Shown: positions 15,925-24,184 of the stretch, piece after piece
Position numbering within the stretch: position 1 is the stretch's first letter
Layout of the letters: each line of letters opens with the position of its first letter
DNA from: Bacteroidales bacterium
GTDB taxonomy: Bacteria; Bacteroidota; Bacteroidia; Bacteroidales; UBA932
Assembly: GCA_016285455.1 (NCBI GenBank)
Contig: JAEEQS010000001.1
Span: 248,001 to 312,000 of the forward strand
DNA: 64,000 nt
Reading direction: 5' to 3'
The notes under the pieces: model-generated
Databases searched by the model: none
Told to the model about the DNA's origin: nothing
What the model saw: only the letters and a program-made list of their open reading frames with translations
Translations under genes and position numbers: made by a program

Positions 15925-18423
15925 ATGAGAAAGATTTTTGCCCTTGTTTCGGCGATTCTTGTATGTATCGCAGTCTTCACGTCGTTTTCATCAAAAGATG
16001 ATGTGAAGTTCTACACAGATTTCCTGTTGAAGAATATGTCTTTGGCAGACAGCGTTGTTTATGACCGTCCTTTCTGGGAGAAGAACGTGGAGAAGACGCT
16101 TCAGGTACGGGAAAGAATGGGCTGGAATATCTCCGAGAGGGATTTCAGGTACTTTGTCCTGCCGCTTAGAGTCAACAACGAGAATCTGGACGAATTCCGT
16201 CTGGTTTGGGCTGATTCCCTTTGCAGGCGTGTTCAGGGAATGAGTATGGAGCAGGCGATCCTGGAGATTAACCACTGGTGTCACGAGATGGCAACCTATG
16301 CTCCGTCAGACGCCAGAACATCTTCTCCGCTTGCCACGATCCGCAAAGGCCTGGGAAGATGCGGGGAGGAATCCGTGCTCACGGTTGCAGCGTTGAGGGC
16401 TGCCGGAATACCAGCCCGACAGGTATATACTCCTAGGTGGGCGCACACAGATGACAACCACGCCTGGGTGGAGGCCGTTTCTGACGATGGCAAGTGGCAT
16501 TTCATTGGAGCCTGTGAGCCTGAGCCAAAACTGGACATGGCCTGGTTCAACGCTCCGGTTTCCAGAGCGTTGCTTCTTCATACCAAGGTGTTTGGCAGAG
16601 ATTACGACGGGCCTGAGGAAGTCATACAAAGAACTTCTGCGTACACCGAAATAAATGTTACCTCCAATTATGTTCCTGTAGTCAAGCGTGTTGTCAAAGT
16701 CGTGGACGAAAAAGGTAGCCCAGTCGAAGGAGCGGAGGTTTCGTTCAGAATCTACAACTATGCTGAATTTTACCCTGTGGCATCTTACCAGACAGACGCT
16801 TTAGGAACCGCTTCCCTTTCGACAGGAGTAGGCGACATGCTCGTATTTGCATCAAAGGACATACTTTTCGGCATAGGGCTGGCCTCTGGCACGGCAGTCA
16901 AAGCCGCAAACAAGACTTATCCTTATGCTCCCGATACTGTCAGGATTGTTCTGGACAAGAAGACTGGTCAGAGATATTCATTTGATTTCGATATAATTCC
17001 TCCTGTTGAAAATCCTATTCCAGTCACCGCTACCGAAAAGGAAATCGCTGAGAACAAGACCAGGTTTGAGAGAGAAAACCAGATAAGGGAAGCCAGGACA
17101 AAAGGCAACCTTGATGTGATAGATAAGTTCAGGCAGTGGACTGTGGTATCCTCTCATACCGCTTCACAAGATCCTCAAATTGCGGACAAGATGCTCTCAG
17201 ACCTGTCCAAGAAGGATTTGAATGATGTTTCTTTTGATGTGCTGACGGATGCCCATAGGCATGCGGGCTATCCGTATTCCAAGTATCACGACTGCCCTAG
17301 GATTGAATTGGAGTACCTTTATCCTTTCTTCTATGAAATTGGCAATGGACTTGAATTCCAGTCTCCTGCTGAGATAGCCAAGTGGGTTGACAAGAACATC
17401 TCCACAGACCTGACCGGCAATCCTCAGAGGCTGAGGATACCTCCTGTTTTCGTTTGGAGAAGCCGCAAGGCAGATCCTCTTTCCAAGGATATATTCTTTG
17501 TGGCCCTTTGCCGTGCAAAGCGATTTGAAGCCAGAATAGATGAGGCTACCGGAAAGGCTCAATACAGGGAAGCAGACGAGTGGGTAGACCTTCACACAGG
17601 AAAGCCGGCAAGGAACGGCTTTATTGATGTCAGATATGCTAAGCTGACTGATAAAGACCAGCCGCAAAAAGACAATCCTCTGTACTATAGGCATTTTACA
17701 ATTTCCAGATTCAATAAAGGAAAGACCTCACTTCTGGCTCTGGATGAGAATCGCGACATCTCTTTCAAAGAACTCTTTTCTTCCCCATATCCATTGGAAG
17801 AAGGCTACTATATTTTGACAACCGGTTACAGAAGACAAACCGGCGCCGTGGGTGCCCATATGGAGTTTTTCCCTGTGGAAGAGGCTATTGCCGCTCAGGT
17901 CTTGTTCACTCTTAGGAGTTCTGAACCGGAAGTTCATCTGGTGGTGGACTATGTCTATCCTGAAGGAGAACCTGTGAGAAAAGTTGCCTGGACTGACATT
18001 GATGACTGGGACGTGACTTTCCTTCCTGACGGCTGGAAAAAGGAAGTTGGCATAGGAGCTGTCATGGGTTACGATACGAAGAAAGGTAGAAAGAAAAACT
18101 CACTGATAGTCTTGACAGGGGACAAGGACGAGCCTACAACACACGCTGTAAGGCAGCTCTCGACTATCTCTGAAACAATCAACGCCTCTGGAGTAAATGT
18201 CCTGGTTCTCGGAAAGGCCCATCCGGAAGGCATCAGCAATATGATATTGGGAACGGATGTCAAGGGCAAGGTCAGTAAAATGCTGCTGGAAAAATGCAAT
18301 AATCCTGGCGGCCAGTTGCCTGTAATTGTTCTCTGCAACGGTTCTGGACGAATACTATACTACTCTCAGGGTTACAACACATCTCTTGCTGAAATGCTCG
18401 AACGCTCCTTGCAGAAGAAATAA
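15925..18423 (+). CDS. Large exported transglutaminase-like protein
   Basis: An 832-residue protein with a hydrophobic N-terminus (IFALVSAILVCIAVFTSFSS). A transglutaminase-like core lies at about residues 125-190: the catalytic Cys in LGRCGEESV, His in DDNHAWVEAV and a following acidic segment (HFIGACEPEP). Residues about 245-340 form an Ig-like segment (KVVDEKGSPVEGAEVSF), and the C-terminal half is strand-rich, ending in a region that resembles a thioredoxin-like fold (LPVIVLCNGSGRILYYSQG). Similar large proteins are common in Bacteroidota, mostly of unknown role, possibly peptidases. The gene stands alone with its own promoter. Confidence 0.78.
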   Translation: MRKIFALVSAILVCIAVFTSFSSKDDVKFYTDFLLKNMSLADSVVYDRPFWEKNVEKTLQVRERMGWNISERDFRYFVLPLRVNNENLDEFRLVWADSLCRRVQGMSMEQAILEINHWCHEMATYAPSDARTSSPLATIRKGLGRCGEESVLTVAALRAAGIPARQVYTPRWAHTDDNHAWVEAVSDDGKWHFIGACEPEPKLDMAWFNAPVSRALLLHTKVFGRDYDGPEEVIQRTSAYTEINVTSNYVPVVKRVVKVVDEKGSPVEGAEVSFRIYNYAEFYPVASYQTDALGTASLSTGVGDMLVFASKDILFGIGLASGTAVKAANKTYPYAPDTVRIVLDKKTGQRYSFDFDIIPPVENPIPVTATEKEIAENKTRFERENQIREARTKGNLDVIDKFRQWTVVSSHTASQDPQIADKMLSDLSKKDLNDVSFDVLTDAHRHAGYPYSKYHDCPRIELEYLYPFFYEIGNGLEFQSPAEIAKWVDKNISTDLTGNPQRLRIPPVFVWRSRKADPLSKDIFFVALCRAKRFEARIDEATGKAQYREADEWVDLHTGKPARNGFIDVRYAKLTDKDQPQKDNPLYYRHFTISRFNKGKTSLLALDENRDISFKELFSSPYPLEEGYYILTTGYRRQTGAVGAHMEFFPVEEAIAAQVLFTLRSSEPEVHLVVDYVYPEGEPVRKVAWTDIDDWDVTFLPDGWKKEVGIGAVMGYDTKKGRKKNSLIVLTGDKDEPTTHAVRQLSTISETINASGVNVLVLGKAHPEGISNMILGTDVKGKVSKMLLEKCNNPGGQLPVIVLCNGSGRILYYSQGYNTSLAEMLERSLQKK

Positions 18424-18427
18424 TAAG

Positions 18428-18473
18428 CCGCGATAGCGGTCGGCACGGAGTGCCGTAATCCCCCTTGAGGGGG
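18428..18473. repeat. Cluster of three consecutive short perfect hairpins
   Basis: Three palindromes lie side by side just after the transglutaminase-like gene: CCGC-GATA-GCGG (18428-18439), CGGCAC-GGA-GTGCCG (18441-18455) and CCCCC-TTGA-GGGGG (18460-18473), followed by a GGGGGTGGG tail. GC content is well above that of the surroundings. It resembles a REP-like intergenic element; a role in mRNA stability or termination is inferred. Confidence 0.5.
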
Positions 18474-18489
18474 TGCAGGGGGTGGGAAT

Positions 18490-18526
18490 GCACAAAAAGC
18501 GAGGTAAATCACCTCGCTTTTTGTGC
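18490..18526. terminator. Terminator of tRNA-Leu, bidirectional
   Basis: A perfect 16-bp inverted repeat (18490-18505 and 18511-18526) with T runs on either strand. It overlaps the last bases of tRNA-Leu and can also end the plus-strand transglutaminase transcript. Confidence 0.85.
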
Positions 18527-18606
18527 CCAGGACAAGAGTCGAACTTGCACACCATTGCTGGCACTAGTCCCTGAAACTAGCGTGTCTACCATTCCACCAC
18601 CTGGGC
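18524..18606 (-). tRNA. tRNA-Leu(CAG)
   Basis: An 83-nt class II tRNA: acceptor GCCCAGG pairs with CCTGGGC, anticodon stem CTAGT/ACTAG around TTCAGGG (anticodon CAG), a long variable arm, T loop GTTCGAC and discriminator A. No CCA is encoded. Confidence 0.95.
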
Positions 18607-18698
18607 AATCAGGGAGTGCAAATATACAACTTTTGCGGAAACTGCAATCATTTCTTTGAGGAAATTGGCTTGGGGTTTTGTAACTTCGTGCCTGTTTT

Positions 18699-19445
18699 AT
18701 GGATACAGCGCCAATCTTCAACGATATTTCAGGAAACTACGACCGTTTCAATCATCTCTTTTCTATGAACATAGACAAGAGGTGGAGAAAAAGTTGCGCT
18801 CGCAGTGCCTTCAGAATAGCCTCTGATTTGGCTTCTTCAAGGGGAGTGGATGTCTCAGCGATAAGAGTTCTGGACTTGGCCTGTGGAACGGGGGATTTGA
18901 GCATTGCGCTGGCAAAGAAGGGGCTGAAGGTAATAGGGGCGGATATCTCGGAGGGAATGCTTGAGGTGGGAATGAAAAAGATAGAAGCCTTGTGGCAAAA
19001 AAAGATGGCGGAATATCCGAAGCCGGAACTCCAGATGGGAGATGGTGCAAGCCTTCCGTTTGAAGACGGTTCGATAGATATTGTTACAATAGGCTACGGC
19101 ATAAGGAATTTCGACGACAGGCCCTCATCGCTGAGGGAGATAATGAGGGTGCTTTCTCCTGGAGGGGCACTTCTGATTCTTGAATTCGGGCAGCCACGGA
19201 ATGCCTTTGTGAGGTTTTTCTACAAGCCGTATTTCAAGTATGCTATTCCTGGAATGGCATCCGCCTTAACGCGCGGAAAAGATACCGCCGCTTACAAGTA
19301 CTTCATATCTTCAGTTGAAAAATTTCCTAAATTTGAAAGGTTTTGCAAAGAACTCTCCGCTTCTGGATTCCAGAAGGCGGAATACAAAAGCCAGACAGGG
19401 GGCATTTCTGTTCTTTACAAGGCTTTCAAACCTATGGGGAAATGA
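18699..19445 (+). CDS. menG: Demethylmenaquinone methyltransferase MenG/UbiE
   Basis: The enzyme makes the last step of menaquinone synthesis, C-methylation with SAM. The 248-residue protein has FNDISGNYDRFNHLFSMNID near the start (20 residues), the SAM motif VLDLACGTGDLSIALA (about 57-72), GADISEGML, and the signature GYGIRNFDDR (about 130), then LSPGGALLILEFGQP. Anaerobic Bacteroidota use menaquinone, so MenG is the likely role. A near-consensus TAACTTCG at 18681-18688 may be its -7 box. Its stop overlaps the start of cls (ATGA). Confidence 0.93.
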   Translation: MDTAPIFNDISGNYDRFNHLFSMNIDKRWRKSCARSAFRIASDLASSRGVDVSAIRVLDLACGTGDLSIALAKKGLKVIGADISEGMLEVGMKKIEALWQKKMAEYPKPELQMGDGASLPFEDGSIDIVTIGYGIRNFDDRPSSLREIMRVLSPGGALLILEFGQPRNAFVRFFYKPYFKYAIPGMASALTRGKDTAAYKYFISSVEKFPKFERFCKELSASGFQKAEYKSQTGGISVLYKAFKPMGK

Positions 19446-20935
19446 TATTCTTCTCTTGGCATACATTCTGGCCGGTGCTTTCGGCTGTGCTTTACGCGAT
19501 GAATATGTGCATTGCCGTATATGCCTCTGTCTCAATGATCCTAAGAAAACAAGACCCTGTAAAGACACTTTCCTGGACGGCTGTGATGATTCTGCTGCCT
19601 TATATCGGAATCATACTTTACCTGACATTCGGTCAGAATTACCGCAAGAAGAAGATGTTTTCCAGAAAAGGCCTGGCGGACCTGAAAACCAGGAAGGAAA
19701 TATGCGCAGACGAAAAAGACGCTCTGGACAGCTGCCCTGAGTTTCTGTCTGGAGATTTGGCCCCGTTCAAGAAACTAATCTACCAGAACCTCAGGAATAG
19801 CTATTCCCTGATAGACTTCAACAACGGGATAGAGTTTTGCTTCGACGGAAAATCAGCGTTGGACGCTATGTACAACGCCGTTCTCAAAGCCAGGAACCAT
19901 ATACATATTCAGACCTATATCCTTGAAAATGATCGCATAGGCAATAAGTTTATATCTCTTCTGATGGAGAAAGCGCAAAGCGGTGTGGAGGTGCGCCTGA
20001 TGTATGACGATGTAGGCAGCGGCGGCATAGGGAAATCGCTGAGGAAACAGATGAAGGCTGCCGGAATAGAGGTTCTGGTTTTCTCTCCCGTGCACTTCTT
20101 TATGCCGATGAGCAAGATCAACTACCGTAACCACCGCAAAATCCTGGTGGTTGACGGGGACACTGGCTTTTTGGGTGGGGTGAATATAGCTGATCGCTAT
20201 TATTACGGAACAGAAAAAGGCCCTTGGAGAGACACCCAGATCAAGATTACGGGAGAGAGCGTATTCTCCCTCCAGGCAAGTTTCCTTCTGGACAGGTACT
20301 TTGTGCTTAACCACAGGATGCATTACAGCAAGAAGTATTATCCCTCTATCAAAATCGGCAAGAAAACCCTTTCCGTCCAGAACAAGGATGTGTATTCCCA
20401 GATAATTTCCTCAGGGCCAGACAGCGACTGGGCCGGAATAATGCAATGCTTTTTTACTGCCATAACAAGCGCTCAATCGAGGATATACATAGTAACGCCA
20501 TATTTCACTCCAAATTCAACGATTCTCAATGCCGTAAAGGTAGCAGCCCTCGGGAACATAGATGTGCGCCTGATGATTCCTCAGAGAGGAGACAGCCGCA
20601 TGGCCCATTACGGAACCCGGTCCTACATAACCGAACTTCTGGAAGCTGGAGTAAAAATTTACCTTTTCAAAGAAGGATTCAACCACTCCAAAGTCATAAG
20701 CGTAGACGGCAAGATGGCAATAATCGGATCGGCAAATATGGACCAGAGGAGTTTTGAACATAACTTTGAGGTAATGGGCGTTCTGTACGACAGCGGATGT
20801 TCTGCCAGAGTTGAGAAGCGGTTTGAGGAAGATATGGCATTGTGCGAGAAGGTGGAACTGGAAGAGTGGAAACGCAGAAGCCTGGGCCAGAAGATAAGCG
20901 AGAGCTTTTACCGCTTGCTTTCTCCATTGATTTAG
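19442..20935 (+). CDS. cls: Cardiolipin synthase (two-HKD phospholipase D type)
   Basis: A 497-residue inner-membrane enzyme joining two phosphatidylglycerols into cardiolipin. Two N-terminal transmembrane helices (FWPVLSAVLYAMNMCIAVYA and MILLPYIGIILYLTF) precede two HKD motifs: NHRKILVVDGDTGFLGGVNI (20 residues, about 235) and NHSKVISVDGKMAIIGSANM (20 residues, about 415), each His-x-Lys-x4-Asp. The start at 19442 overlaps the menG stop by 4 nt and gives the normal membrane anchor. Length is close to the usual 480-500. Cotranscription with menG is likely. Confidence 0.95.
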   Translation: MIFFSWHTFWPVLSAVLYAMNMCIAVYASVSMILRKQDPVKTLSWTAVMILLPYIGIILYLTFGQNYRKKKMFSRKGLADLKTRKEICADEKDALDSCPEFLSGDLAPFKKLIYQNLRNSYSLIDFNNGIEFCFDGKSALDAMYNAVLKARNHIHIQTYILENDRIGNKFISLLMEKAQSGVEVRLMYDDVGSGGIGKSLRKQMKAAGIEVLVFSPVHFFMPMSKINYRNHRKILVVDGDTGFLGGVNIADRYYYGTEKGPWRDTQIKITGESVFSLQASFLLDRYFVLNHRMHYSKKYYPSIKIGKKTLSVQNKDVYSQIISSGPDSDWAGIMQCFFTAITSAQSRIYIVTPYFTPNSTILNAVKVAALGNIDVRLMIPQRGDSRMAHYGTRSYITELLEAGVKIYLFKEGFNHSKVISVDGKMAIIGSANMDQRSFEHNFEVMGVLYDSGCSARVEKRFEEDMALCEKVELEEWKRRSLGQKISESFYRLLSPLI

Positions 20936-20962
20936 AAAACAATAATATACAACATTACTGAT

Positions 20963-21907
20963 ATGAAAAAGAATTATGTAGCCGGCGTGGATATCGGCGG
21001 CCAGACAGCCAAAATCGGCATCGTAGACAGAAAGGGCAACATACTTGCCAGAAAGGTAATCAGCACAAAGTTCAAGGATGCTGACAAGTTCATAACTCTT
21101 CTCAGCGACAGTATCCGTGAGATGACTGCCGACATAGGCCTAGACAACATAAACGGAGTAGGTGTGGGAGCTCCTGACGGAAACTACTACACAGGAGACA
21201 TTGTTGAGGCAACCAACCTTATGTGGGCAAAAGGAAAGACAGTCCATTTTGCCAACGAACTTAGCAAAATGCTTGGCGGACTGAAGGTTACCATAACCAA
21301 CGATGCAAACGCCGCTGCCATTGGCGAGATGAAGTACGGCGCCGCAAAGGGAATGAAGAACTTCATTGAGATTACACTCGGAACGGGAGTAGGCAGCGGA
21401 ATCGTCATAGACGGCAAGCTGGTTTACGGCCACGACGGCTTTGCAGGAGAACTCGGCCATACCTGCGCTGTTAAAGGCGGAAGAGACTGCGGCTGTGGCC
21501 AGAAGGGATGCCTGGAATGCTATTGTTCAGCCACAGGCGTTGCCCGCACGGCTGTAGAGATTCTTTCCAAGAGCAAAGTAAAGAGCCTTCTCAGAGGAAA
21601 GAAAGACATCACTTCCAAAGATGTGTTTGACGCTGCCGAAAAGGGAGACAAGCTGGCTATCAAGATATTCGCCGATACCGGAAAGATTATGGGAGAGAAG
21701 TTTGCGGACTTCATACCGTTCTCTGCGCCTGAGGCAATAATCCTCTTCGGCGGCCTTACACACGCAAAGGACTATTTCATGGAACAGCTTGTTGACGCGA
21801 TGAACGAGAACGTTGTCTTCCTTTGGAAAGGCAAGGTGAAGGTACTTGCAAGCGCCCTCAACGAATCAGACGCCGCTATTCTTGGAGCATCAGCTCTGGC
21901 CTGGTAA
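20963..21907 (+). CDS. ROK-family sugar kinase (probable glucokinase)
   Basis: A 314-residue cytoplasmic kinase. The phosphate-binding DIGGQTAKIGIVD loop is at residues 10-22, the catalytic Asp lies in ITNDANAAAIGE (about 112), LGTGVGSGIV follows, and the ROK zinc site reads GHTCAVKGGRDCGCGQKGC (His and three Cys, about 165-185). Glucose is the usual substrate of Bacteroidota members, but ROK kinases for N-acetylglucosamine or fructose look alike. It precedes a D-2-hydroxyacid dehydrogenase whose first ATG follows its stop by one base, so the two are likely one operon. Confidence 0.9.
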   Translation: MKKNYVAGVDIGGQTAKIGIVDRKGNILARKVISTKFKDADKFITLLSDSIREMTADIGLDNINGVGVGAPDGNYYTGDIVEATNLMWAKGKTVHFANELSKMLGGLKVTITNDANAAAIGEMKYGAAKGMKNFIEITLGTGVGSGIVIDGKLVYGHDGFAGELGHTCAVKGGRDCGCGQKGCLECYCSATGVARTAVEILSKSKVKSLLRGKKDITSKDVFDAAEKGDKLAIKIFADTGKIMGEKFADFIPFSAPEAIILFGGLTHAKDYFMEQLVDAMNENVVFLWKGKVKVLASALNESDAAILGASALAW

Positions 21908-21908
21908 A

Positions 21909-22856
21909 ATGCTCAGCGATATGAAGATAGTATTTCTGGATGCGGCTTCCATAGGAGAGGACGTTTCTCTGGAGCCGATAGCATCTCTCGGTGAACTTGT
22001 TACCTATCCGTTCACCTCGCCTGAGCAGGTAGAGGAAAGAATCGGTGACTGCGATGTGCTTATAATCAACAAGGTGCAGATAAGGAAGCAGCAGATTGAC
22101 TGGGGCAGAAACCTCAAGCTCATCTGCATTGCTGCTACTGGCACCAATAACGTGGATCTGGAATATGCTGCATCAAAGGGCATTCCCGTAAAGAACGTTG
22201 CCGGCTATTCCACTGAAAGCGTGGCTCAGGTGACTATGGCTATGCTGCTCGGTCTATCCTGCCACACCGCTTACTACGACAACAAGGTCAAGAGCGGGGA
22301 ATACACAAGAGGTAATCTTGTCTCTGACGTTACCCGGAAATGGGGAGAACTCAGTGGCCAGAGACTGGGAATCATAGGCCTTGGAACAATCGGAAGCCGT
22401 GTGGCGGCCTTGACTGAAGGCTTTGGAATGGAAGTCTGCTACTATGCCACCAGCGGAAAGCCGCATTCAGACAAGTACAAGAGCCTGAGCCTGGAGGAAC
22501 TCCTCAAAACAAGTGACTTCATCTCCGTTCACGCCCCGCTGAACGACAGGACTAACAACCTCGTTACATACGAAAAGTTAAAGCTCTGCAAGAAAACTGC
22601 AAAGATCATCAACATAGGAAGGGGCGGAATCATCAACGAGGAAGATCTTGTGAAGGCATTGAATGACAACCTGATAGAAGGAATCGGCATAGATGTGTTC
22701 TCAAAGGAACCGATACCGGAAGATTCTCCTTACCTGAGAATCGGGGACAAGACAAAGGCCATTCTCCTGCCTCATATCGGCTGGACCAGCAAGGAGGCCC
22801 GCATACTCCTCGTCTCCAAAATCGCCGAGAACATAAAAACCGAGGGGATAGGATAG
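21909..22856 (+). CDS. D-2-hydroxyacid dehydrogenase
   Basis: A 315-residue NAD-dependent dehydrogenase of the glycerate/hydroxypyruvate reductase type. It has AATGTNNVDLEYA (about 85), the Rossmann motif LGIIGLGTIGSRVAA (about 150), INIGRGGIINEEDLV with the catalytic Arg region, the Glu of GIDVFSKEP and the catalytic His of LLPHIGWTS. Two starts are possible: 21909, or 21921. A CTCAGCGAT motif occupies exactly the bases between the two ATGs, so the real start may be 21921 with the motif outside the gene. Substrate not determined; glycerate or hydroxypyruvate is plausible next to a sugar kinase. Confidence 0.85.
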   Translation: MLSDMKIVFLDAASIGEDVSLEPIASLGELVTYPFTSPEQVEERIGDCDVLIINKVQIRKQQIDWGRNLKLICIAATGTNNVDLEYAASKGIPVKNVAGYSTESVAQVTMAMLLGLSCHTAYYDNKVKSGEYTRGNLVSDVTRKWGELSGQRLGIIGLGTIGSRVAALTEGFGMEVCYYATSGKPHSDKYKSLSLEELLKTSDFISVHAPLNDRTNNLVTYEKLKLCKKTAKIINIGRGGIINEEDLVKALNDNLIEGIGIDVFSKEPIPEDSPYLRIGDKTKAILLPHIGWTSKEARILLVSKIAENIKTEGIG

Positions 22857-22898
22857 ATTTATTCAGAAAGGTTTTATGTCAGCACGTGTAAGATAGCT

Positions 22899-23036
22899 CT
22901 AATATCTTCGGTAATGTGCCTTGATTTTTTCAACCTTGCCGTTGCGCAGGCGTTTGTACGCCTTCACTTTGACTAGTCTGACATCCTCCGTCCTAACGGA
23001 GATGCAGACAATTTGAGCATGAGTTCTTCTTTTCAT
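22899..23036 (-). CDS. 45-residue basic microprotein
   Basis: A complete short frame from ATG 23036 to TAG 22899. The product is strongly basic (RRTH near the start, then VKVKAYKRLRNGKVEKIKAH and a terminal YRRY) with a central VCISVRTEDV stretch and no membrane segment; it could bind nucleic acid. I do not recognise the family. Support for translation: a start codon placed directly after the arm of a 15-bp inverted repeat, an upstream promoter-like box, and position in an otherwise empty 480-nt gap. It could instead be a chance frame in a noncoding region. Confidence 0.45.
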   Translation of the reverse strand: MKRRTHAQIVCISVRTEDVRLVKVKAYKRLRNGKVEKIKAHYRRY

Positions 23037-23037
23037 T

Positions 23038-23157
23038 TATGTGACTTTAAGACTTGTAAGAACTTCAGCCTCCTTGTTCAGCACTTCCCCTCGGTAAAAA
23101 AAAAGCCGGACGGCTATTTAGAGCATAGTCCTCCGGCTTGATTCTTAAAGTCACATA
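23038..23157. repeat. 15-bp perfect inverted repeat enclosing a terminator
   Basis: TATGTGACTTTAAGA at 23038-23052 is the exact complement of TCTTAAAGTCACATA at 23143-23157. The 90-nt interior holds an intrinsic terminator for the minus strand. On the minus strand the first arm starts a few nt after a predicted transcription start and the second arm abuts the microprotein ATG (23036), so pairing would hide the start region. Confidence 0.75.
23096..23139 (-). terminator. Strong intrinsic terminator inside the inverted repeat
   Basis: On the minus strand the hairpin arms AGCCGGAGGACTAT and ATAGCCGTCCGGCT pair with two mismatches and are followed by nine T. It would end the short transcript from 23161 before the microprotein. 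Confidence 0.75.
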
Positions 23158-23161
23158 TTTA
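23096..23161 (-). ncRNA. Possible small RNA or attenuated leader
   Basis: From the -7 box at 23167-23174 transcription would start near 23161 and run about 65 nt to a T9 tract at 23096-23104, preceded by an imperfect hairpin (arms 23104-23117 and 23125-23139). This is a complete promoter-to-terminator unit with no coding content. Its 5' 15 nt are complementary to the sequence just before the downstream microprotein start. Expression has not been shown. Confidence 0.45.
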
Positions 23162-23166
23162 CACTG

Positions 23167-23196
23167 CAAATATATTCAAAAATCTTTTTCATTCAA
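23167..23196 (-). promoter_or_regulatory. Promoter of the putative small RNA
   Basis: CAAATATA at 23167-23174 reads TATATTTG on the minus strand; a TTG (CAA at 23194-23196) lies 19 nt upstream, the expected -33 spacing. Confidence 0.55.
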
Positions 23197-23249
23197 TGGC
23201 CGCTGTAGTTTTCGGCGCAAATGTAATAGCCTCAAGACTAGTTTTGCAA

Positions 23250-23291
23250 ACCATCCGGTAAAATTTACCCTGTACGATTCTGGAATCGTAC
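23250..23291. repeat. Dispersed intergenic element, copy A
   Basis: A 21-nt block (23250-23270) and a 14-nt block ACGATTCTGGAATC (23274-23287) recur near 48.07-48.12 kb. Here the second block is the core of a perfect 9-bp hairpin, GTACGATTC-TG-GAATCGTAC (23272-23291). Role unknown. Confidence 0.55.
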
Positions 23292-23301
23292 GGAAATGAG
23301 C

Positions 23302-23329
23302 AAAAAAAAGAAGCCGGCTGGCTTCTTTT
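23302..23329 (-). terminator. Terminator of the sphingolipid operon
   Basis: On the minus strand GAAGCC and GGCTTC arms (23310-23325) are followed by a run of eight T. It lies 12 nt after the reductase stop. Confidence 0.8.
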
Positions 23330-23340
23330 CAACTGGATCA

Positions 23341-24165
23341 TCATTTGAGAGGGGAGTCGGGCTCCTTCTTCATATAGTTGTATTCCAGGCGGTCAACCAG
23401 CCGTGGGAAGAATTTGTTCAGGTAAACGGTAAGCTTTCCGATAGGGGTGAGGATGACCTGAGATTTGCGCTTGTAAACAGCTTTGGTCAGCTTCTTGGCA
23501 CAGGTTTCTGCGGTCATCATCTTGCCTTCTTCTCTTGGTGTCTGGCCCTGAGGAGTGCCGTCTGCAGTAAGGGCGGCAAATCTAACATTGGAGGCTGTAA
23601 AGCCCGGGGCAAAAATCAGAACGTTCAGGCCGTCTTTAAGATGCTCAACCCTGAGCGTATCCATAAAGCCGTAGATGGCGAACTTGGAAGAAGAGTAGCC
23701 TGTTCTGGCAGGAAGACCCTTGAAGCCGGCAATGGAGATAACTCCTACAACGGTTCCCTTGGTTTCAAGAAGGTAAGGGAGAGCGTATTTGGTACAATAG
23801 ACAGTGCCCCAGAAGTTCACATCCATAAGCCTTCTTATGACATCCAGCTCCAGGTCTTTGAACATTGCTCTCATTGAGATTCCGGCGTTGTTAACCAGAA
23901 CATCTATCTTTCCGAACTTCTCAACCGTGCAGTCTATGAGCCTCTTGCAGTCTTCTTCCTTGGTCACGTCAGTAGGAACAGCCAGAAAGCGGCTGCCGTC
24001 CTGCCCTTTGTTGGAAAGCTCGCAAAAGGTCTGCTTGAGCTTGTCTGCGCTTCTTGCCGCGAGGACTACGCTTGCGCCTTCAGAGGCGAACTGACGCGCA
24101 GCGGCCAGTCCGATTCCCGAACTGGCCCCCGTGATAATGACGACTTTACCGTCGAATCTTCCCAT
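23341..24165 (-). CDS. Short-chain dehydrogenase, probable 3-ketodihydrosphingosine reductase
   Basis: A 274-residue classical SDR: cofactor motif TGASSGIG (12-19), NNAG (about 92), and the catalytic Ser, Tyr and Lys in ISIAG and YSSSK (about 143-160). The AARS after the second strand suggests NADPH. On fold alone the substrate is open, but it lies 19 nt behind a serine palmitoyltransferase gene, whose product 3-ketodihydrosphingosine needs such a reductase to become dihydrosphingosine. That context makes the sphingolipid role likely though not proven. The C-terminus (YNYMKKEPDSP) shows an amphipathic, possibly membrane-touching segment. Confidence 0.75.
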   Translation of the reverse strand: MGRFDGKVVIITGASSGIGLAAARQFASEGASVVLAARSADKLKQTFCELSNKGQDGSRFLAVPTDVTKEEDCKRLIDCTVEKFGKIDVLVNNAGISMRAMFKDLELDVIRRLMDVNFWGTVYCTKYALPYLLETKGTVVGVISIAGFKGLPARTGYSSSKFAIYGFMDTLRVEHLKDGLNVLIFAPGFTASNVRFAALTADGTPQGQTPREEGKMMTAETCAKKLTKAVYKRKSQVILTPIGKLTVYLNKFFPRLVDRLEYNYMKKEPDSPLK

Positions 24166-24184
24166 AACTTCTCTGTTGATGGTT

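Noticed and set aside
23038-23157. The 15-bp inverted repeat as an invertible phase-variable promoter
   Set aside because: The enclosed 90 nt hold a terminator and no TAnnTTTG box in either direction, and no invertase gene is nearby; an RNA-level role fits better, though inversion was not tested with reads.
23274-23287. ACGATTCTGGAATC as a known heat-shock or CIRCE operator
   Set aside because: It has a TTC-nn-GAA core but does not match CIRCE, and no heat-shock gene is adjacent to either copy.
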